The notes beneath the pieces were generated by a model. It saw only the letters and a list, made by a program, of their open reading frames with translations. It was not told the origin of the DNA and did no database searches. The translations under genes and the position numbers were made by a program. Below, piece after piece: positions 8,201-14,827 of a stretch of DNA of 16,504 bases. The number at the start of each line of letters is the position of its first letter. The first letter of the stretch is position 1. Origin of the DNA: an uncultured Mailhella sp. (GTDB taxonomy: Bacteria; Desulfobacterota; Desulfovibrionia; Desulfovibrionales; Desulfovibrionaceae); the NCBI GenBank assembly GCA_948482415.1, contig CAOMFZ010000029.1:1-16504 (forward strand), written 5' to 3'.

Positions 8201-8533
8201 TATCAAGGCGGCGAAGTTCGGGCAATACAAAACTTGTCCGGCGGTGAAAGTTTTATTGTCAGCCTGAGCCTTGCTCTGGGACTTGCCCAAATGGCAAGCA
8301 AAAACGTGCAGGTGGACTCCCTTTTTCTGGACGAAGGCTTTGGCACGCTTGATGAGGAAAATCTTGACACTGCCCTTTCAACCCTTGCCTCCATGCAGCA
8401 GGATGGAAAACTTATCGGTGTTATTTCGCACATTTCCCTGCTCAAAGAAAGAATAACAACGCAAATTAATGTTATCCCGGAATACAGCGGAAAAAGTATT
8501 TTAGAAGGTGCCGGTTGTAAAAAGCTTGTTTAA
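5273..8533 (+). CDS. sbcC: Nuclease SbcCD subunit C (Rad50-like SMC ATPase)
   Basis: This 1086-residue ATPase is the partner of SbcD. The Walker A motif is at 37-44 (GPTGAGKS), a Q-loop-like stretch (RSILLAQGAFDSF) follows, and two long coiled-coil arms rich in Lys, Glu and Gln flank a zinc hook CPLC at 538-541, almost exactly mid-protein. The ABC signature LSGGES is at 988-993 and Walker B plus D-loop (LFLDEGFGTLD) begins at 1017. All elements needed for ATP-driven dimerisation are present and the length is normal. The ATG at 5273 lies three bases after the sbcD stop with no clear Shine-Dalgarno sequence, so translation is probably coupled to sbcD. A hairpin follows at 8546. Role (family knowledge): clearing hairpins at replication forks and processing DNA ends, acting at the nucleoid. 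Confidence 0.97.
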   Translation: MKILRLQFKNLNSLYGEWEIDFTDTIYQNDSLFLLSGPTGAGKSTILDAICLALYGQTPRLGKITQSSNEIMSKHTADCYALLHFETKGIQYYARFEQRRAKNKPDGKLQDVERSIAENSPDNIICRKKTDINEEIIRITGMDFPRFTRSILLAQGAFDSFLKAKDEEKSMLLEQITGTEIYSEISKSVFERAKQEKEKTNALTIITDNAPILLPEELENLQKIQAEHNDALQILHTELKQIKEQSSWLAQIHDLETKIADEQKQLADLQVRQHNSKEKEIALEQAEKAEKLVPEHTILIQQKNKLQKLETECTNKEKQFPEQEKDLRELTVKLEQIQNAYQKENTYYEENIPLFNAIKEMDIILETKNKTIIEQKAQIQKEKNEQKELENKIAQLINEKNTINKNLAQITGWLQKNQHIETVKQELSAIKQKFSQLAAIIEKGKEAKKEILSLDIAVKSQRENKKEQDKKKEVLIADIENNKKQQEKITNNINKLLNNAHLYELQKELSLLKENRELCIKIASLEEHRKNLQEGQPCPLCGAVSHPYITEQNALPSHDTIDTEIANLEKRIKEIEQLQHEHDTIKVLLEKNNEQLETTAKHLQELDSLIEEKEKSLQEAQNKKTQLLADYENQKQALEQELALFHVPALSPQNAETILKLLQENCTQWDIKNKEKQEIERQVQEKDILLTAAKTRQEAAAYTLKQKTEALNTEQEAYTALKATRQERFAQKNPLKEEQNLQKEIKRLLQEKDQLFRKKEQQNNEVTITKEQVNQLQVQIANEKKQFLENTEKFRQKITEHGFSSQEEFLDAVLKQDTIQQLQEFFTTLKQNIEVTKKQLAENTQKLEQEKKRNLTIKTKQEIEEQEKELTVKQQNLYQELGNIQGRLEENKKALALNTENLQKLDMQKAIQKKWDRLNGLIGSADGKKFRTIAQAITFEHVIQYANNNLQRLQERYVLTRDEQSLNNLNLKIIDNYQGGEVRAIQNLSGGESFIVSLSLALGLAQMASKNVQVDSLFLDEGFGTLDEENLDTALSTLASMQQDGKLIGVISHISLLKERITTQINVIPEYSGKSILEGAGCKKLV

Positions 8534-8545
8534 CAAAAAAATCCC

Positions 8546-8569
8546 CTTTTATTCACAGCATAATAAAAG
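8546..8569 (+). terminator. Possible terminator after sbcC
   Basis: CTTTTATT (8546-8553) pairs perfectly with AATAAAAG (8562-8569) around an 8-base loop, followed by GAATTTTTATTTATT. The stem is AT-rich, so it is weaker than a typical terminator, but its place 12 bases after the stop and the T-rich tail fit. Confidence 0.5.
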
Positions 8570-8595
8570 AGAATTTTTATTTATTATTTGCTTTG

Positions 8596-8735
8596 TTTTA
8601 GAGCAGTTCCGATAAATCTTGAGAATTTTATTTTCTACGCTTTTATATTAAAAAGTTTTGAGAGAGGGTACAGGGAGAGAACTTTTTCAAAAGTTCTTTC
8701 CCTGTAAAATTGCAACTATTTCCAGAAATGCCTTA
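8596..8735. repeat. Dispersed non-coding repeat, copy A (MITE/REP-like)
   Basis: This is one copy of the family also found at 10735, 14645 and 16318. The left end is TTTTAGAGCAGTTCCGATAA. The right end, read on the minus strand, is TTAAGGCATTTCTGGAAATA, so the ends are imperfect inverted repeats. Read on the minus strand, 8686-8718 matches copy B 14658-14690 at 32 of 33 positions. It lies between convergent sbcC and the 361-residue gene, and the right end includes that gene's TAA stop (8733-8735). No ORF is visible in it. Confidence 0.75.
8670..8705. repeat. 17-bp-stem hairpin in repeat copy A
   Basis: The arms 8670-8686 and 8689-8705 are complementary at 16 of 17 positions (ACAGGG...ACTTTT), and the odd pair is a G-U wobble in RNA. 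It lies just past the 361-residue gene on the minus strand, so as RNA it could stop transcription or protect the 3' end. There is no clean T run after it. Confidence 0.7.
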
Positions 8736-9818
8736 ACGAAGACCTAATTTCACAGCCCATTCAATAAAAATATTTTCTATTTTGATAAGTCTGTTATTGG
8801 AAAGAGCAAGAACCCCGATTAAATCCTGCATTTGGTCTTTGGTCAGTCCCAAGGCTAAAAGTTTTTTGGTAATTTCTTCCAGACTTGCGTTTGTTTTTTC
8901 AGCGCCCATAATTGCCTGCTGTTCTTTTTCGGAAAGAGCCGCAAACATTTTTCCAAAAAGCATTTCACATGCCATTTCCTTTGGCATGGGCATATTGTAT
9001 CGCCCTAAATACACAACATTAAACGCATATACTTGCGCCATAATTTCAGGCACAGCTTTATTATAAGCAAATTGTGGAACTGTCTTTAAAAGCACGGTAA
9101 AGCGTTTTAATTTTCTAATTAATTCTGCCTTTGAATCCCCGGAACGACCATAAAAAACCTGTTCTTTTTTATGCAGAGCAATAATTGCCAAAGCAAGCGC
9201 TAAACAAAAGATTTCCTGTTCTGAAAATTTTTGCAGGCTTTCATGCTCAAAAATTTTGCATGTGCCAAAAAATTCTGTACTGCGAAGTTCCAGCAAAGAA
9301 GAAACATAGGGAGCGGACTGTGCACAGGGATTTTTTGCAAAATAGCCAAGCACCAGCGCATTGATACACAAAGAAATTTTGTACATGGGCAAAGTTTCTT
9401 TTTCCGCATATTTTGTTTCAAGTGCTTCCTTTATGCCTGTAAACGTGTATGCTTCAGGCTGTACACGAAGCTCCAATGCAAAACGAATAAAATCTTCTTC
9501 TGTATACTTTTCACAGGCTTTTGCCATAATTTCCCAAAGCAGAGCATGTTCCAGTTCCATGGGATTTTTAGCCGTCAAAGCAAATTGAGCCCCCACGGAT
9601 TGAAGCAGTTCTTCATAGGATTTGGAGTCTGTCTGCGCCAAACATTCTTTGGCAATCAATTCCCAATATTGGTGATGATCGGGTGCATAGCACTGATAAT
9701 CACGCGCTGAAAGCAATGCACATTCTTTTTGCCCGCCTGTTTTTGTTTTGCTGAGCAAAGCAACAAGAATATCAAAATCAGCACTCATAACATGAGAAAA
9801 AAATTCTAAACTATCCAT
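8733..9818 (-). CDS. Unrecognised 361-residue protein in the proC operon
   Basis: I do not recognise this protein. It looks mostly helical and soluble, with no signal peptide, no long hydrophobic segment and no obvious catalytic or nucleotide-binding motif. It is acidic in its first half (for example EKYTEEDFIRFALEL) and has a C-terminal third of amphipathic helices (KTNASLEEITKKLLALGL, then TKDQMQDLIGVL). That look suits a scaffold or a helical-repeat protein, but this is only an impression. The ATG at 9818 follows a purine-rich GAGAGA stretch, and the gene begins ten bases after the proC stop, so the two are probably co-transcribed. Codon use resembles its neighbours, so nothing suggests recent transfer. 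The stop codon lies in the terminal repeat of copy A, so the last few residues may have been set by that element. Confidence 0.8.
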   Translation of the reverse strand: MDSLEFFSHVMSADFDILVALLSKTKTGGQKECALLSARDYQCYAPDHHQYWELIAKECLAQTDSKSYEELLQSVGAQFALTAKNPMELEHALLWEIMAKACEKYTEEDFIRFALELRVQPEAYTFTGIKEALETKYAEKETLPMYKISLCINALVLGYFAKNPCAQSAPYVSSLLELRSTEFFGTCKIFEHESLQKFSEQEIFCLALALAIIALHKKEQVFYGRSGDSKAELIRKLKRFTVLLKTVPQFAYNKAVPEIMAQVYAFNVVYLGRYNMPMPKEMACEMLFGKMFAALSEKEQQAIMGAEKTNASLEEITKKLLALGLTKDQMQDLIGVLALSNNRLIKIENIFIEWAVKLGLR

Positions 9819-9828
9819 AGCTGTCTCT

Positions 9829-10623
9829 CTATTTTTTCATTTCTATATTTCTGTCATAGGTCGCCATTACTGCATCAATAACAGCTCCGCGCACAGCATT
9901 TTTATCCAGACTGTTCATGCCCACAATGGTTGTACCTTTGGGGGAACACACATTTAAACGAAGTTTTGCATGAGGAGTATCGGCATTTGCCTGTGCAAGC
10001 TTTGCAGAACCTATAAATAATTGTTCAAGCATTTGTTTAGCTTCATCATATTTGAAACCTAAACGGATTGCGCCCTCAAGCATAGCTTCCAGCATATAAA
10101 AAACAAAAGCAGGACCGCTGCCGATAAGCGTTGAAATGGCAGGCAAATTATCCTCAGACAAGATAACGCTTGTTCCCACACTGTCAAAAATTTTCTTGAC
10201 TGTTTCTTTCTTTTCATCAGTAAGGATTGCATCGTCAAAGCAAAGAGCCGTACAGCCTTCACTAACCATGGCAGGCGTATTGGGCATAACCACAGCTACA
10301 GGGCAGGAGGTAAATTCTTTTATCTTTGCAATGGAAATACCCGCCGCAATGGAAATTATAATTTTATCATTTGTTAAAAATGATTTTATCCTTGCAAGCA
10401 AAGCTTCAACCATATACGGTTTGACCGCAATCACAACAATATCAGCTTTTTTAACAAGCTCTTCTTCATTTTTACAAACAATAAGCCCGCAATCATGTTC
10501 GAGTTTTTGTAATTTTTCCGGGTGGTGGTCATACCCTGCAACATGAAATGATTTTGCACGGCTCACACCATAAATAATTGCTGACCCCATATTTCCGCAG
10601 CCGATAAAACCTACTGTCTGCAT
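9829..10623 (-). CDS. proC: Pyrroline-5-carboxylate reductase
   Basis: This 264-residue cytoplasmic enzyme makes L-proline from 1-pyrroline-5-carboxylate with NAD(P)H, the last step of proline synthesis. The N-terminal Rossmann fold has GCGNMG (8-13). The family motifs AVKP (66-69), MPNTPA (113-118) and IGSGPAF (167-173) are present. The C-terminal signature, usually SPGGTTI, reads SPKGTTI at 227-233, with Lys in place of the first Gly. The ATG at 10623 has GAGG seven bases upstream. The 361-residue gene follows after ten bases. A promoter is predicted at 10680-10653. Apart from the SPKG change the protein looks intact and of normal length. Confidence 0.95.
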   Translation of the reverse strand: MQTVGFIGCGNMGSAIIYGVSRAKSFHVAGYDHHPEKLQKLEHDCGLIVCKNEEELVKKADIVVIAVKPYMVEALLARIKSFLTNDKIIISIAAGISIAKIKEFTSCPVAVVMPNTPAMVSEGCTALCFDDAILTDEKKETVKKIFDSVGTSVILSEDNLPAISTLIGSGPAFVFYMLEAMLEGAIRLGFKYDEAKQMLEQLFIGSAKLAQANADTPHAKLRLNVCSPKGTTIVGMNSLDKNAVRGAVIDAVMATYDRNIEMKK

Positions 10624-10652
10624 ATAAACCTCAATTCTTGCATTTTTTAATG

Positions 10653-10680
10653 TATATACGCTTATTTACAAAACTTGCAA
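10653..10680 (-). promoter_or_regulatory. Predicted promoter of proC
   Basis: On the minus strand, TTGCAA (10680-10675) is followed after 16 bases by TATATA (10658-10653), or after 18 bases by TATACA. The start of transcription would lie about 20-25 bases before the proC ATG. Confidence 0.4.
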
Positions 10681-10734
10681 TGCTCAAAAAACATTTTATA
10701 ACATCTTGATATTACAATAAATTATTTTGCTATT

Positions 10735-10941
10735 CCTAGAGTGTTTCCTTAACATTAAGAATTAAATAGATTGCTTCGCTAACGCTCGCAATGACGGTAT
10801 GGGGAGCTTGCAATGATGTGTTACAGGAGTACAAGCCACATCTCTCCGTCATTGCGAGGAACGAAGTGACGCGGCAATCTTTTAACGATATAATATATAT
10901 GACTGAATTATTCTAAATGTCATGTAAAAAAACTCTGGTTC
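10735..10941. repeat. Dispersed repeat, copy D, split by another repeat
   Basis: The left end (CCTAGAGTGTTTCCTTAACA) aligns with copy C. The right end, read on the minus strand from about 10938 (CCAGAGTTTTTTTACATGAC), is a diverged inverted version that also shares ACATT.AGAAT with the left end. The middle, 10768-10880, is an unrelated palindromic repeat. This copy is the most diverged of the four. Confidence 0.5.
10768..10880. repeat. Palindromic TCATTGCGAG-type repeat, about 113 bp
   Basis: The left arm 10768-10797 starts AGATTGC and ends TCGCAATGACGG. The right arm 10846-10880, read on the minus strand, starts and ends the same way with a 5-base length difference. Between them, GATGTG (10815-10820) and CACATC (10837-10842) form an inner stem, so the whole unit could fold into one long hairpin. 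Repeats with the core TCATTGCGAGGA.CGAAG are, from memory, common in many unrelated bacterial genomes. It is non-coding here, and its GC content is higher than its surroundings. Confidence 0.85.
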
Positions 10942-10952
10942 TGTACTTTAAA

Positions 10953-10985
10953 ATGAAAAGCCCTGCAAAATACAGGGCTTTTCAT
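10953..10985 (-). terminator. Intrinsic terminator of rpsA
   Basis: A perfect 13-bp stem (10953-10965 with 10973-10985; core AAAAGCCCTG/CAGGGCTTTT) surrounds a 7-base loop. On the minus strand it ends in TTTTCATTTTAAAG and lies about 30 bases beyond the rpsA stop. It is the best terminator in the window and shares its GCCCTG core with the one at 3154. Confidence 0.88.
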
Positions 10986-11016
10986 AAAGACATATACAAA
11001 CTACTGATAATGACAA

Positions 11017-12726
11017 TTACTCTTCGTCTTTTTTAGCAGCTGCTTCGAAAGCACCAGCCATAGAGCCAAGATTTGCATCACCGGCAGAGTATTCTTTTGG
11101 TTTGCGGCGTTCTTCGTCTTCTTTGAGTTGTTTTACAGAAAGACCTAAACGGCGTTCTTCAGCACTGACATGAATAATCTTTGCTTGAACCTGGTCGCCT
11201 TCTTTGAAAGCTTCAGCAGGATTTTTGATTTTCTTTCCAAGTTCGGTAACGTGAATAAGACCTTCAATACCTTCTTCTACTTCAACAAAAAGACCGAAGT
11301 CAGTAACATTGGTAATAGTACCGGTTACTGTGTTGCCTACAGGGTAACGGCTTGGAACTGATGCCCATGGATCTTCGGTCAGCTGTTTCATGCCAAGAGT
11401 GAATTTTTCATTTTCCTGGTCAACAGTCAAAACCTTAGCTTGAACAACATCGCCAACTTTGAACATTTCGCTTGGATGACGGAGTTTCTTTGTCCAAGAA
11501 ATATCAGAAACGTGGATAAGACCGTCGATACCGTCTTCGATACCGATAAACATGCCAAATTCAGTAATATTTTTGATAGTACCTTCTAAAACAGTACCTT
11601 CAGGGAAACGTTCGCCGACAAGTTCCCATGGATTTTGTTTGATTTGTTTCATACCAAGGGAAATACGTTTCTTATCGCTGTCAACGCCTAAGATAACAAC
11701 TTCAACTTCATCGCCTTGTTTTACAATTTGGCTTGGGTGACGGAGTTTGCGTGTCCAGGACATTTCAGAAATATGAACAAGACCTTCCACACCGCTTTCA
11801 AGTTCCACAAATACACCGTAATCAACAAGGTTGGTAACCTTACCTGTGTGACGGGAACCTTCGGGGAAGCGGGTAGTAATATCCTGCCATGGGTCTTGAA
11901 TAAGCTGTTTCAAGCCAAGAGAAACTTTATTGGTATCTTTGTCAAAAGAAAGAACTTTCAGTTCCAATTCCTGCCCCATGCTTACCATTTCGCGCGGATG
12001 ACGAATACGTTTCCAGCTCATGTCAGTAATATGCAAAAGACCGTCCAAACCGCCAAGGTCAACAAATACGCCATATTCAGTAATATTCTTTACACGGCCT
12101 TTTACAATTTGACCTTCGTTAAGGGTGGTCAGCAGTGCGCTGCGTTTGCTGTCACGGTCTTCTTCAAGGAGAACACGGCGGGAAACAATCACATTGCTGC
12201 GGCGGCGGTTGATTTTTAATACACGAAATTCATATGTTTGACCTACAAGCGCGTCCATATCAGGAACAGGACGCAAATCAACATGAGATCCGGGCAGGAA
12301 TGCTTCGATGCCACCTAAATCTACGGTATAACCACCTTTGATACGACGAGTAATCATACCAGAAATAATGCCGCCTTTTTCCAGAACATCTTCGAGCTGG
12401 TCAAAAAGCTGCATACGTTTAGCTTTTTCATAAGAAAGCTTTACAGTGCCATCGCCATCGCTTTTACGCTCAACAAAAACATTAATTTTATCGCCGACTT
12501 TAGCAGTAATGTTGCCTTGAGCGTCACGAAATTCCTCCGCAGGAATTTGACCTTCAGATTTAAATCCAACGTTTACAAGTACGTTTTCATTTTCAATCGC
12601 AACAACTTCGCCTTCAACAATAGAACCTTCTTCAAGCTCACAGCCGTCATTATTGAAGCCGTATGCATCGAGCATTGATGCGAAATCTTCAGATTCAAAT
12701 TGGTTTTCCATGTTATCCTTGGTCAT
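11017..12726 (-). CDS. rpsA: 30S ribosomal protein S1
   Basis: This 569-residue protein binds mRNA on the small ribosomal subunit and helps initiation on structured or weakly marked mRNAs. It has six S1 (OB-fold) repeats at roughly 33-105, 117-187, 203-273, 288-360, 375-447 and 462-533, with the typical GxVxNITEYGVFVDLGG, GLLHITDMSW and LGLKQL blocks repeated from the third on, and linker motifs DPW and RFPEG. Two starts are possible. The first ATG (12726) has GGAGGG five bases upstream; the second (Met6, 12711) has AAGGA within the first codons. The upstream one is chosen because its Shine-Dalgarno sequence is stronger. The acidic/basic tail ends KKDEE. It is transcribed alone, with its own predicted promoter and terminator. 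Its regular, C/T-ending codon choice fits high expression. Confidence 0.97.
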   Translation of the reverse strand: MTKDNMENQFESEDFASMLDAYGFNNDGCELEEGSIVEGEVVAIENENVLVNVGFKSEGQIPAEEFRDAQGNITAKVGDKINVFVERKSDGDGTVKLSYEKAKRMQLFDQLEDVLEKGGIISGMITRRIKGGYTVDLGGIEAFLPGSHVDLRPVPDMDALVGQTYEFRVLKINRRRSNVIVSRRVLLEEDRDSKRSALLTTLNEGQIVKGRVKNITEYGVFVDLGGLDGLLHITDMSWKRIRHPREMVSMGQELELKVLSFDKDTNKVSLGLKQLIQDPWQDITTRFPEGSRHTGKVTNLVDYGVFVELESGVEGLVHISEMSWTRKLRHPSQIVKQGDEVEVVILGVDSDKKRISLGMKQIKQNPWELVGERFPEGTVLEGTIKNITEFGMFIGIEDGIDGLIHVSDISWTKKLRHPSEMFKVGDVVQAKVLTVDQENEKFTLGMKQLTEDPWASVPSRYPVGNTVTGTITNVTDFGLFVEVEEGIEGLIHVTELGKKIKNPAEAFKEGDQVQAKIIHVSAEERRLGLSVKQLKEDEERRKPKEYSAGDANLGSMAGAFEAAAKKDEE

Positions 12727-12780
12727 AAGACCCTCCGAACCTCAAACAAATTTCCTATCCCTGAACAAAATAGGTTTCTC

Positions 12781-12809
12781 TTAATACTCGATTTTTAAAA
12801 AATACACAA
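12781..12809 (-). promoter_or_regulatory. Predicted promoter of rpsA
   Basis: On the minus strand, TTGTGT (12809-12804) is followed after 17 bases by TATTAA (12786-12781). This would leave a leader of about 50 bases before the rpsA ATG. Both boxes are imperfect and the region is AT-rich, so other placements are possible. Confidence 0.35.
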
Positions 12810-12879
12810 GTATTTTCTCTTGAAATTTAATAATTTTTTATTTATTCCATTTCTTTATCCAGTCAGCCGTACTTTTTTC

Positions 12880-12907
12880 TTGCAATTTTTTTTAATCATT
12901 TTACAAT
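12880..12907 (+). promoter_or_regulatory. Predicted promoter of the fumarase operon
   Basis: TTGCAA (12880-12885) is followed after 16 bases by TACAAT (12902-12907, 5/6 match). The start of the 85-residue gene lies 25 bases downstream, with GAGG placed correctly before it. Confidence 0.45.
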
Positions 12908-12931
12908 ACCTCAAGACAAAACGAGGAAACT

Positions 12932-13189
12932 ATGAAAAATTATCTGAAAATTATTGGTGCAGGCGTTTTTTTCTATATATTTTTTGTATATGTTACCCCC
13001 TATGTGGCACAATATGTTCCGGCATGGCAGTATTACGTCAATGTTTGCAATGACAGGAATATAGAGCCGGGTGCTTTGTATTACAGCGACCTGCCAATGA
13101 TTTACGAAACGGAAGCCGCCAACAGGGAAGCTGTTCTTGATGCATACGGCTCCATGACCGGTTTTATGCCAGTAAAAGACAATAAATAA
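12932..13189 (+). CDS. Small membrane-anchored protein of the fumarase operon (85 residues)
   Basis: The function is not recognised. A hydrophobic helix at about residues 5-24 (KIIGAGVFFYIFFVYVTPYV) looks like an uncleaved membrane anchor. The remaining 60 or so residues are polar, with several Tyr and acidic residues, and probably face the periplasm. It has one Cys, within VCNDRN. The gene is very likely real: GAGG sits six bases before the ATG, a promoter is predicted just upstream, codon use is normal, and its stop is one base before the fumarase alpha start. Tight linkage suggests expression with fumarase and perhaps a membrane partner in fumarate or succinate metabolism, but nothing in its sequence proves that. 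A longer frame at 12820 overlaps it in another phase and is not credible. Confidence 0.8.
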   Translation: MKNYLKIIGAGVFFYIFFVYVTPYVAQYVPAWQYYVNVCNDRNIEPGALYYSDLPMIYETEAANREAVLDAYGSMTGFMPVKDNK

Positions 13190-13190
13190 T

Positions 13191-14033
13191 ATGCGTAAAA
13201 TTGAAGCTCACATTCTGACTGAAGCCGTCAAAAATCTGTGTATAGAGGCTTGTTATAAACTACCTCAAGATACTTATGAGGCACTGCATCTTTTAAAAGA
13301 AACAGAAAAATCCGCTTCCGCAAAACTCATCATTGATGACCTCATAAAAAATGCCGACATTGCTTATCAAGGCGAATTTCCTATCTGTCAGGATACAGGC
13401 ATGGCAATTTTATTTGTGGAAATCGGACAGGATGTCCATGTTGAGGGAAATCTTGAAGAAGCCCTCAATGAAGGTGTCCGTCAGGGATATGTACAGGGAT
13501 ATTTGCGAAAATCCGTTGTGGCTGAACCTCTTTTTGAACGTATCAACACAAAAGACAATACGCCTGCTTTTATCCATTATTCAATCACGCAAGGTGACAA
13601 AATAAAAATCCGTATGGCGCCGAAAGGGGCCGGTTCCGAAAATAAAAGCCTGTTAAAAATGCTTGTTCCTGCTGACGGAATTGAGGGCGTAAAAAATGTT
13701 GTGCTTGAAGCTGTGAAAAAAGCCGGTCCCAATTCCTGCCCTCCCATGGTGATTGGCGTGGGACTGGGCGGAACCATGGAAATATGCGCCATAAATGCAA
13801 AAAAAGCCTGCATGCGTGACATCAATTCGGAAAATCCCGATAAGCGTTATGCAGAACTTGAAAAAGAACTGCTGGCTTTGGTCAATAAAACCGGTATTGG
13901 CGCCCAGGGCTTTGGCGGAACAAGCACTGCCATATGCGTGCATATTGAATGGTCTCCAACCCATATTGCCTCTTTGCCTGTTGCCGTCAATATCAACTGC
14001 CACGCAGCACGCCACGCTGAAATTATTATTTAG
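13191..14033 (+). CDS. Fumarate hydratase class I, alpha subunit (Fe-S hydro-lyase)
   Basis: This 280-residue subunit, with the beta subunit encoded next, forms an oxygen-sensitive [4Fe-4S] hydratase interconverting fumarate and malate in the cytoplasm. Probable cluster cysteines are C66 (in FPICQDTGM), C183 (in GPNSCPPM) and C270 (in NINCHAARH), with spacing close to the known class I enzymes. The family blocks MAPKGAGSENKS (142-153) and GIGAQGFGGTSTA (235-247) are present. The two-subunit form is also used by L-tartrate dehydratase (TtdAB). Fumarase is preferred here because there is no tartrate gene nearby. The alpha start lies one base after the 85-residue gene, so the three genes form an operon. 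Symbols differ among genomes, so none is given. Confidence 0.93.
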   Translation: MRKIEAHILTEAVKNLCIEACYKLPQDTYEALHLLKETEKSASAKLIIDDLIKNADIAYQGEFPICQDTGMAILFVEIGQDVHVEGNLEEALNEGVRQGYVQGYLRKSVVAEPLFERINTKDNTPAFIHYSITQGDKIKIRMAPKGAGSENKSLLKMLVPADGIEGVKNVVLEAVKKAGPNSCPPMVIGVGLGGTMEICAINAKKACMRDINSENPDKRYAELEKELLALVNKTGIGAQGFGGTSTAICVHIEWSPTHIASLPVAVNINCHAARHAEIII

Positions 14034-14041
14034 GAGCAAAA

Positions 14042-14605
14042 ATGAGCCAAAATAAAATCCGTATCACTGCCCCATTTTCTCCTGAAACAGCAAAAAAACT
14101 GCGCGCAGGCGACCAGGTTCTGATTACAGGCACCATTTTAACTGCCCGCGACGCTGCCCATAAACGCCTGATTGAAACACTCAAAAAAGAAGAAAAACTT
14201 CCTCTGAATCTCGAACAGGCTGTTATTTATTACACAGGTCCCACACCTGCCCGTCCGGGTCTGCCCATTGGTTCCGCAGGACCAACCACTTCCGGCAGAA
14301 TGGATAAATATACACCAACGCTTATTGAAAAGTGCAAAATCAGCGGCATGATTGGAAAAGGCTACCGCAGTGAAGAAGTCATTGAAAGTATAAAAAAATA
14401 TGCTGTGCCTTATTTAGTCACCCTTGGCGGTGCGGGGGCACTCATTGCCAAAAGCATAAAAAAATATACGGTTCTTGCCTATGAAGACTTGGGAGCAGAA
14501 GCCATTGCCGCCATGGAAGTGGAAGATTTCCCTGCTATTGTTGCCATTGACGTACTGGGCAATAGTTTTTACGAACAAGGACAGGCTCCCTATCGAGAAT
14601 TATAA
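14042..14605 (+). CDS. Fumarate hydratase class I, beta subunit
   Basis: This 187-residue subunit corresponds to the C-terminal half of one-chain class I fumarases and carries part of the substrate pocket. Diagnostic stretches are TARDAAHKR (34-42), GPTPARPGLPIGSAGPTTSG (66-85) followed by RMDKYTP, and the glycine-rich MIGKGY (103-108). It begins eight bases after the alpha stop, with AGGAG well placed before ATG 14042. The length is normal for the family. A weak hairpin follows at 14614. Fumarase in an anaerobe could run in either direction, for example toward fumarate for respiration; the direction is not shown by sequence. Confidence 0.93.
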   Translation: MSQNKIRITAPFSPETAKKLRAGDQVLITGTILTARDAAHKRLIETLKKEEKLPLNLEQAVIYYTGPTPARPGLPIGSAGPTTSGRMDKYTPTLIEKCKISGMIGKGYRSEEVIESIKKYAVPYLVTLGGAGALIAKSIKKYTVLAYEDLGAEAIAAMEVEDFPAIVAIDVLGNSFYEQGQAPYREL

Positions 14606-14613
14606 AAATTTTC

Positions 14614-14630
14614 AGCAATACCCTATTGTT
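14614..14630 (+). terminator. Weak hairpin after the fumarase operon
   Basis: AGCAATA (14614-14620) pairs with TATTGTT (14624-14630) with one G-U pair and a 3-base loop, followed by ACAGAATATTTTTC. It is placed like a terminator but is short and AT-rich. Confidence 0.3.
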
Positions 14631-14644
14631 ACAGAATATTTTTC

Positions 14645-14820
14645 TTTAGAGCAATTCCGAAAATAGTTGCAATGTTACAGGGAAAGAACTTTTATCTCTG
14701 CTGTCCATTTGCGTAAAGCTCGCTCACTCGCTAACGCAAACGACTTCGTCGTCTTCGGTGGCTGGAAAAGTTTTCCCCTTGAAAAAAATAATTCTGAATA
14801 TTATCAGGAAATGCTTTAAT
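14645..14820. repeat. Dispersed repeat, copy B (MITE/REP-like)
   Basis: The left end is TTTAGAGCAATTCCGAAAAT. The right end, read on the minus strand, is ATTAAAGCATTTCCTGATAA. It runs opposite to copy A: its left end matches the right end of A, and its right end matches the left end of A and the start of C. Inside are TTTGCGT/ACGCAAA (14708-14714 with 14734-14740), CGAC-TTC-GTCG (14741-14751) and GGAAAA-G-TTTTCC (14764-14776). It fills the gap between the convergent fumarase beta and RlpA-like genes and ends eight bases before the latter's stop. Confidence 0.75.
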
Positions 14821-14827
14821 AGTATTC

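Larger units (their letters stand above)
10624..11016. other. Gene-free gap between proC and rpsA
   Basis: This stretch of 393 bases has no credible gene. Reading from proC, it holds the predicted proC promoter (10653-10680), an AT-rich segment, repeat copy D (10735-10941) split by a second palindromic repeat (10768-10880), the rpsA terminator (10953-10985), and about 30 unremarkable bases before the rpsA stop. Confidence 0.8.

Noticed and set aside
10768..10880. CRISPR-like repeat
   Set aside because: The similar sequences are a single pair of inverted arms, not several direct repeats with unique spacers.
12820..13053. 77-residue plus-strand ORF before the fumarase operon
   Set aside because: It starts in the promoter region, lacks a ribosome binding site and overlaps the better-supported 85-residue gene in another frame.
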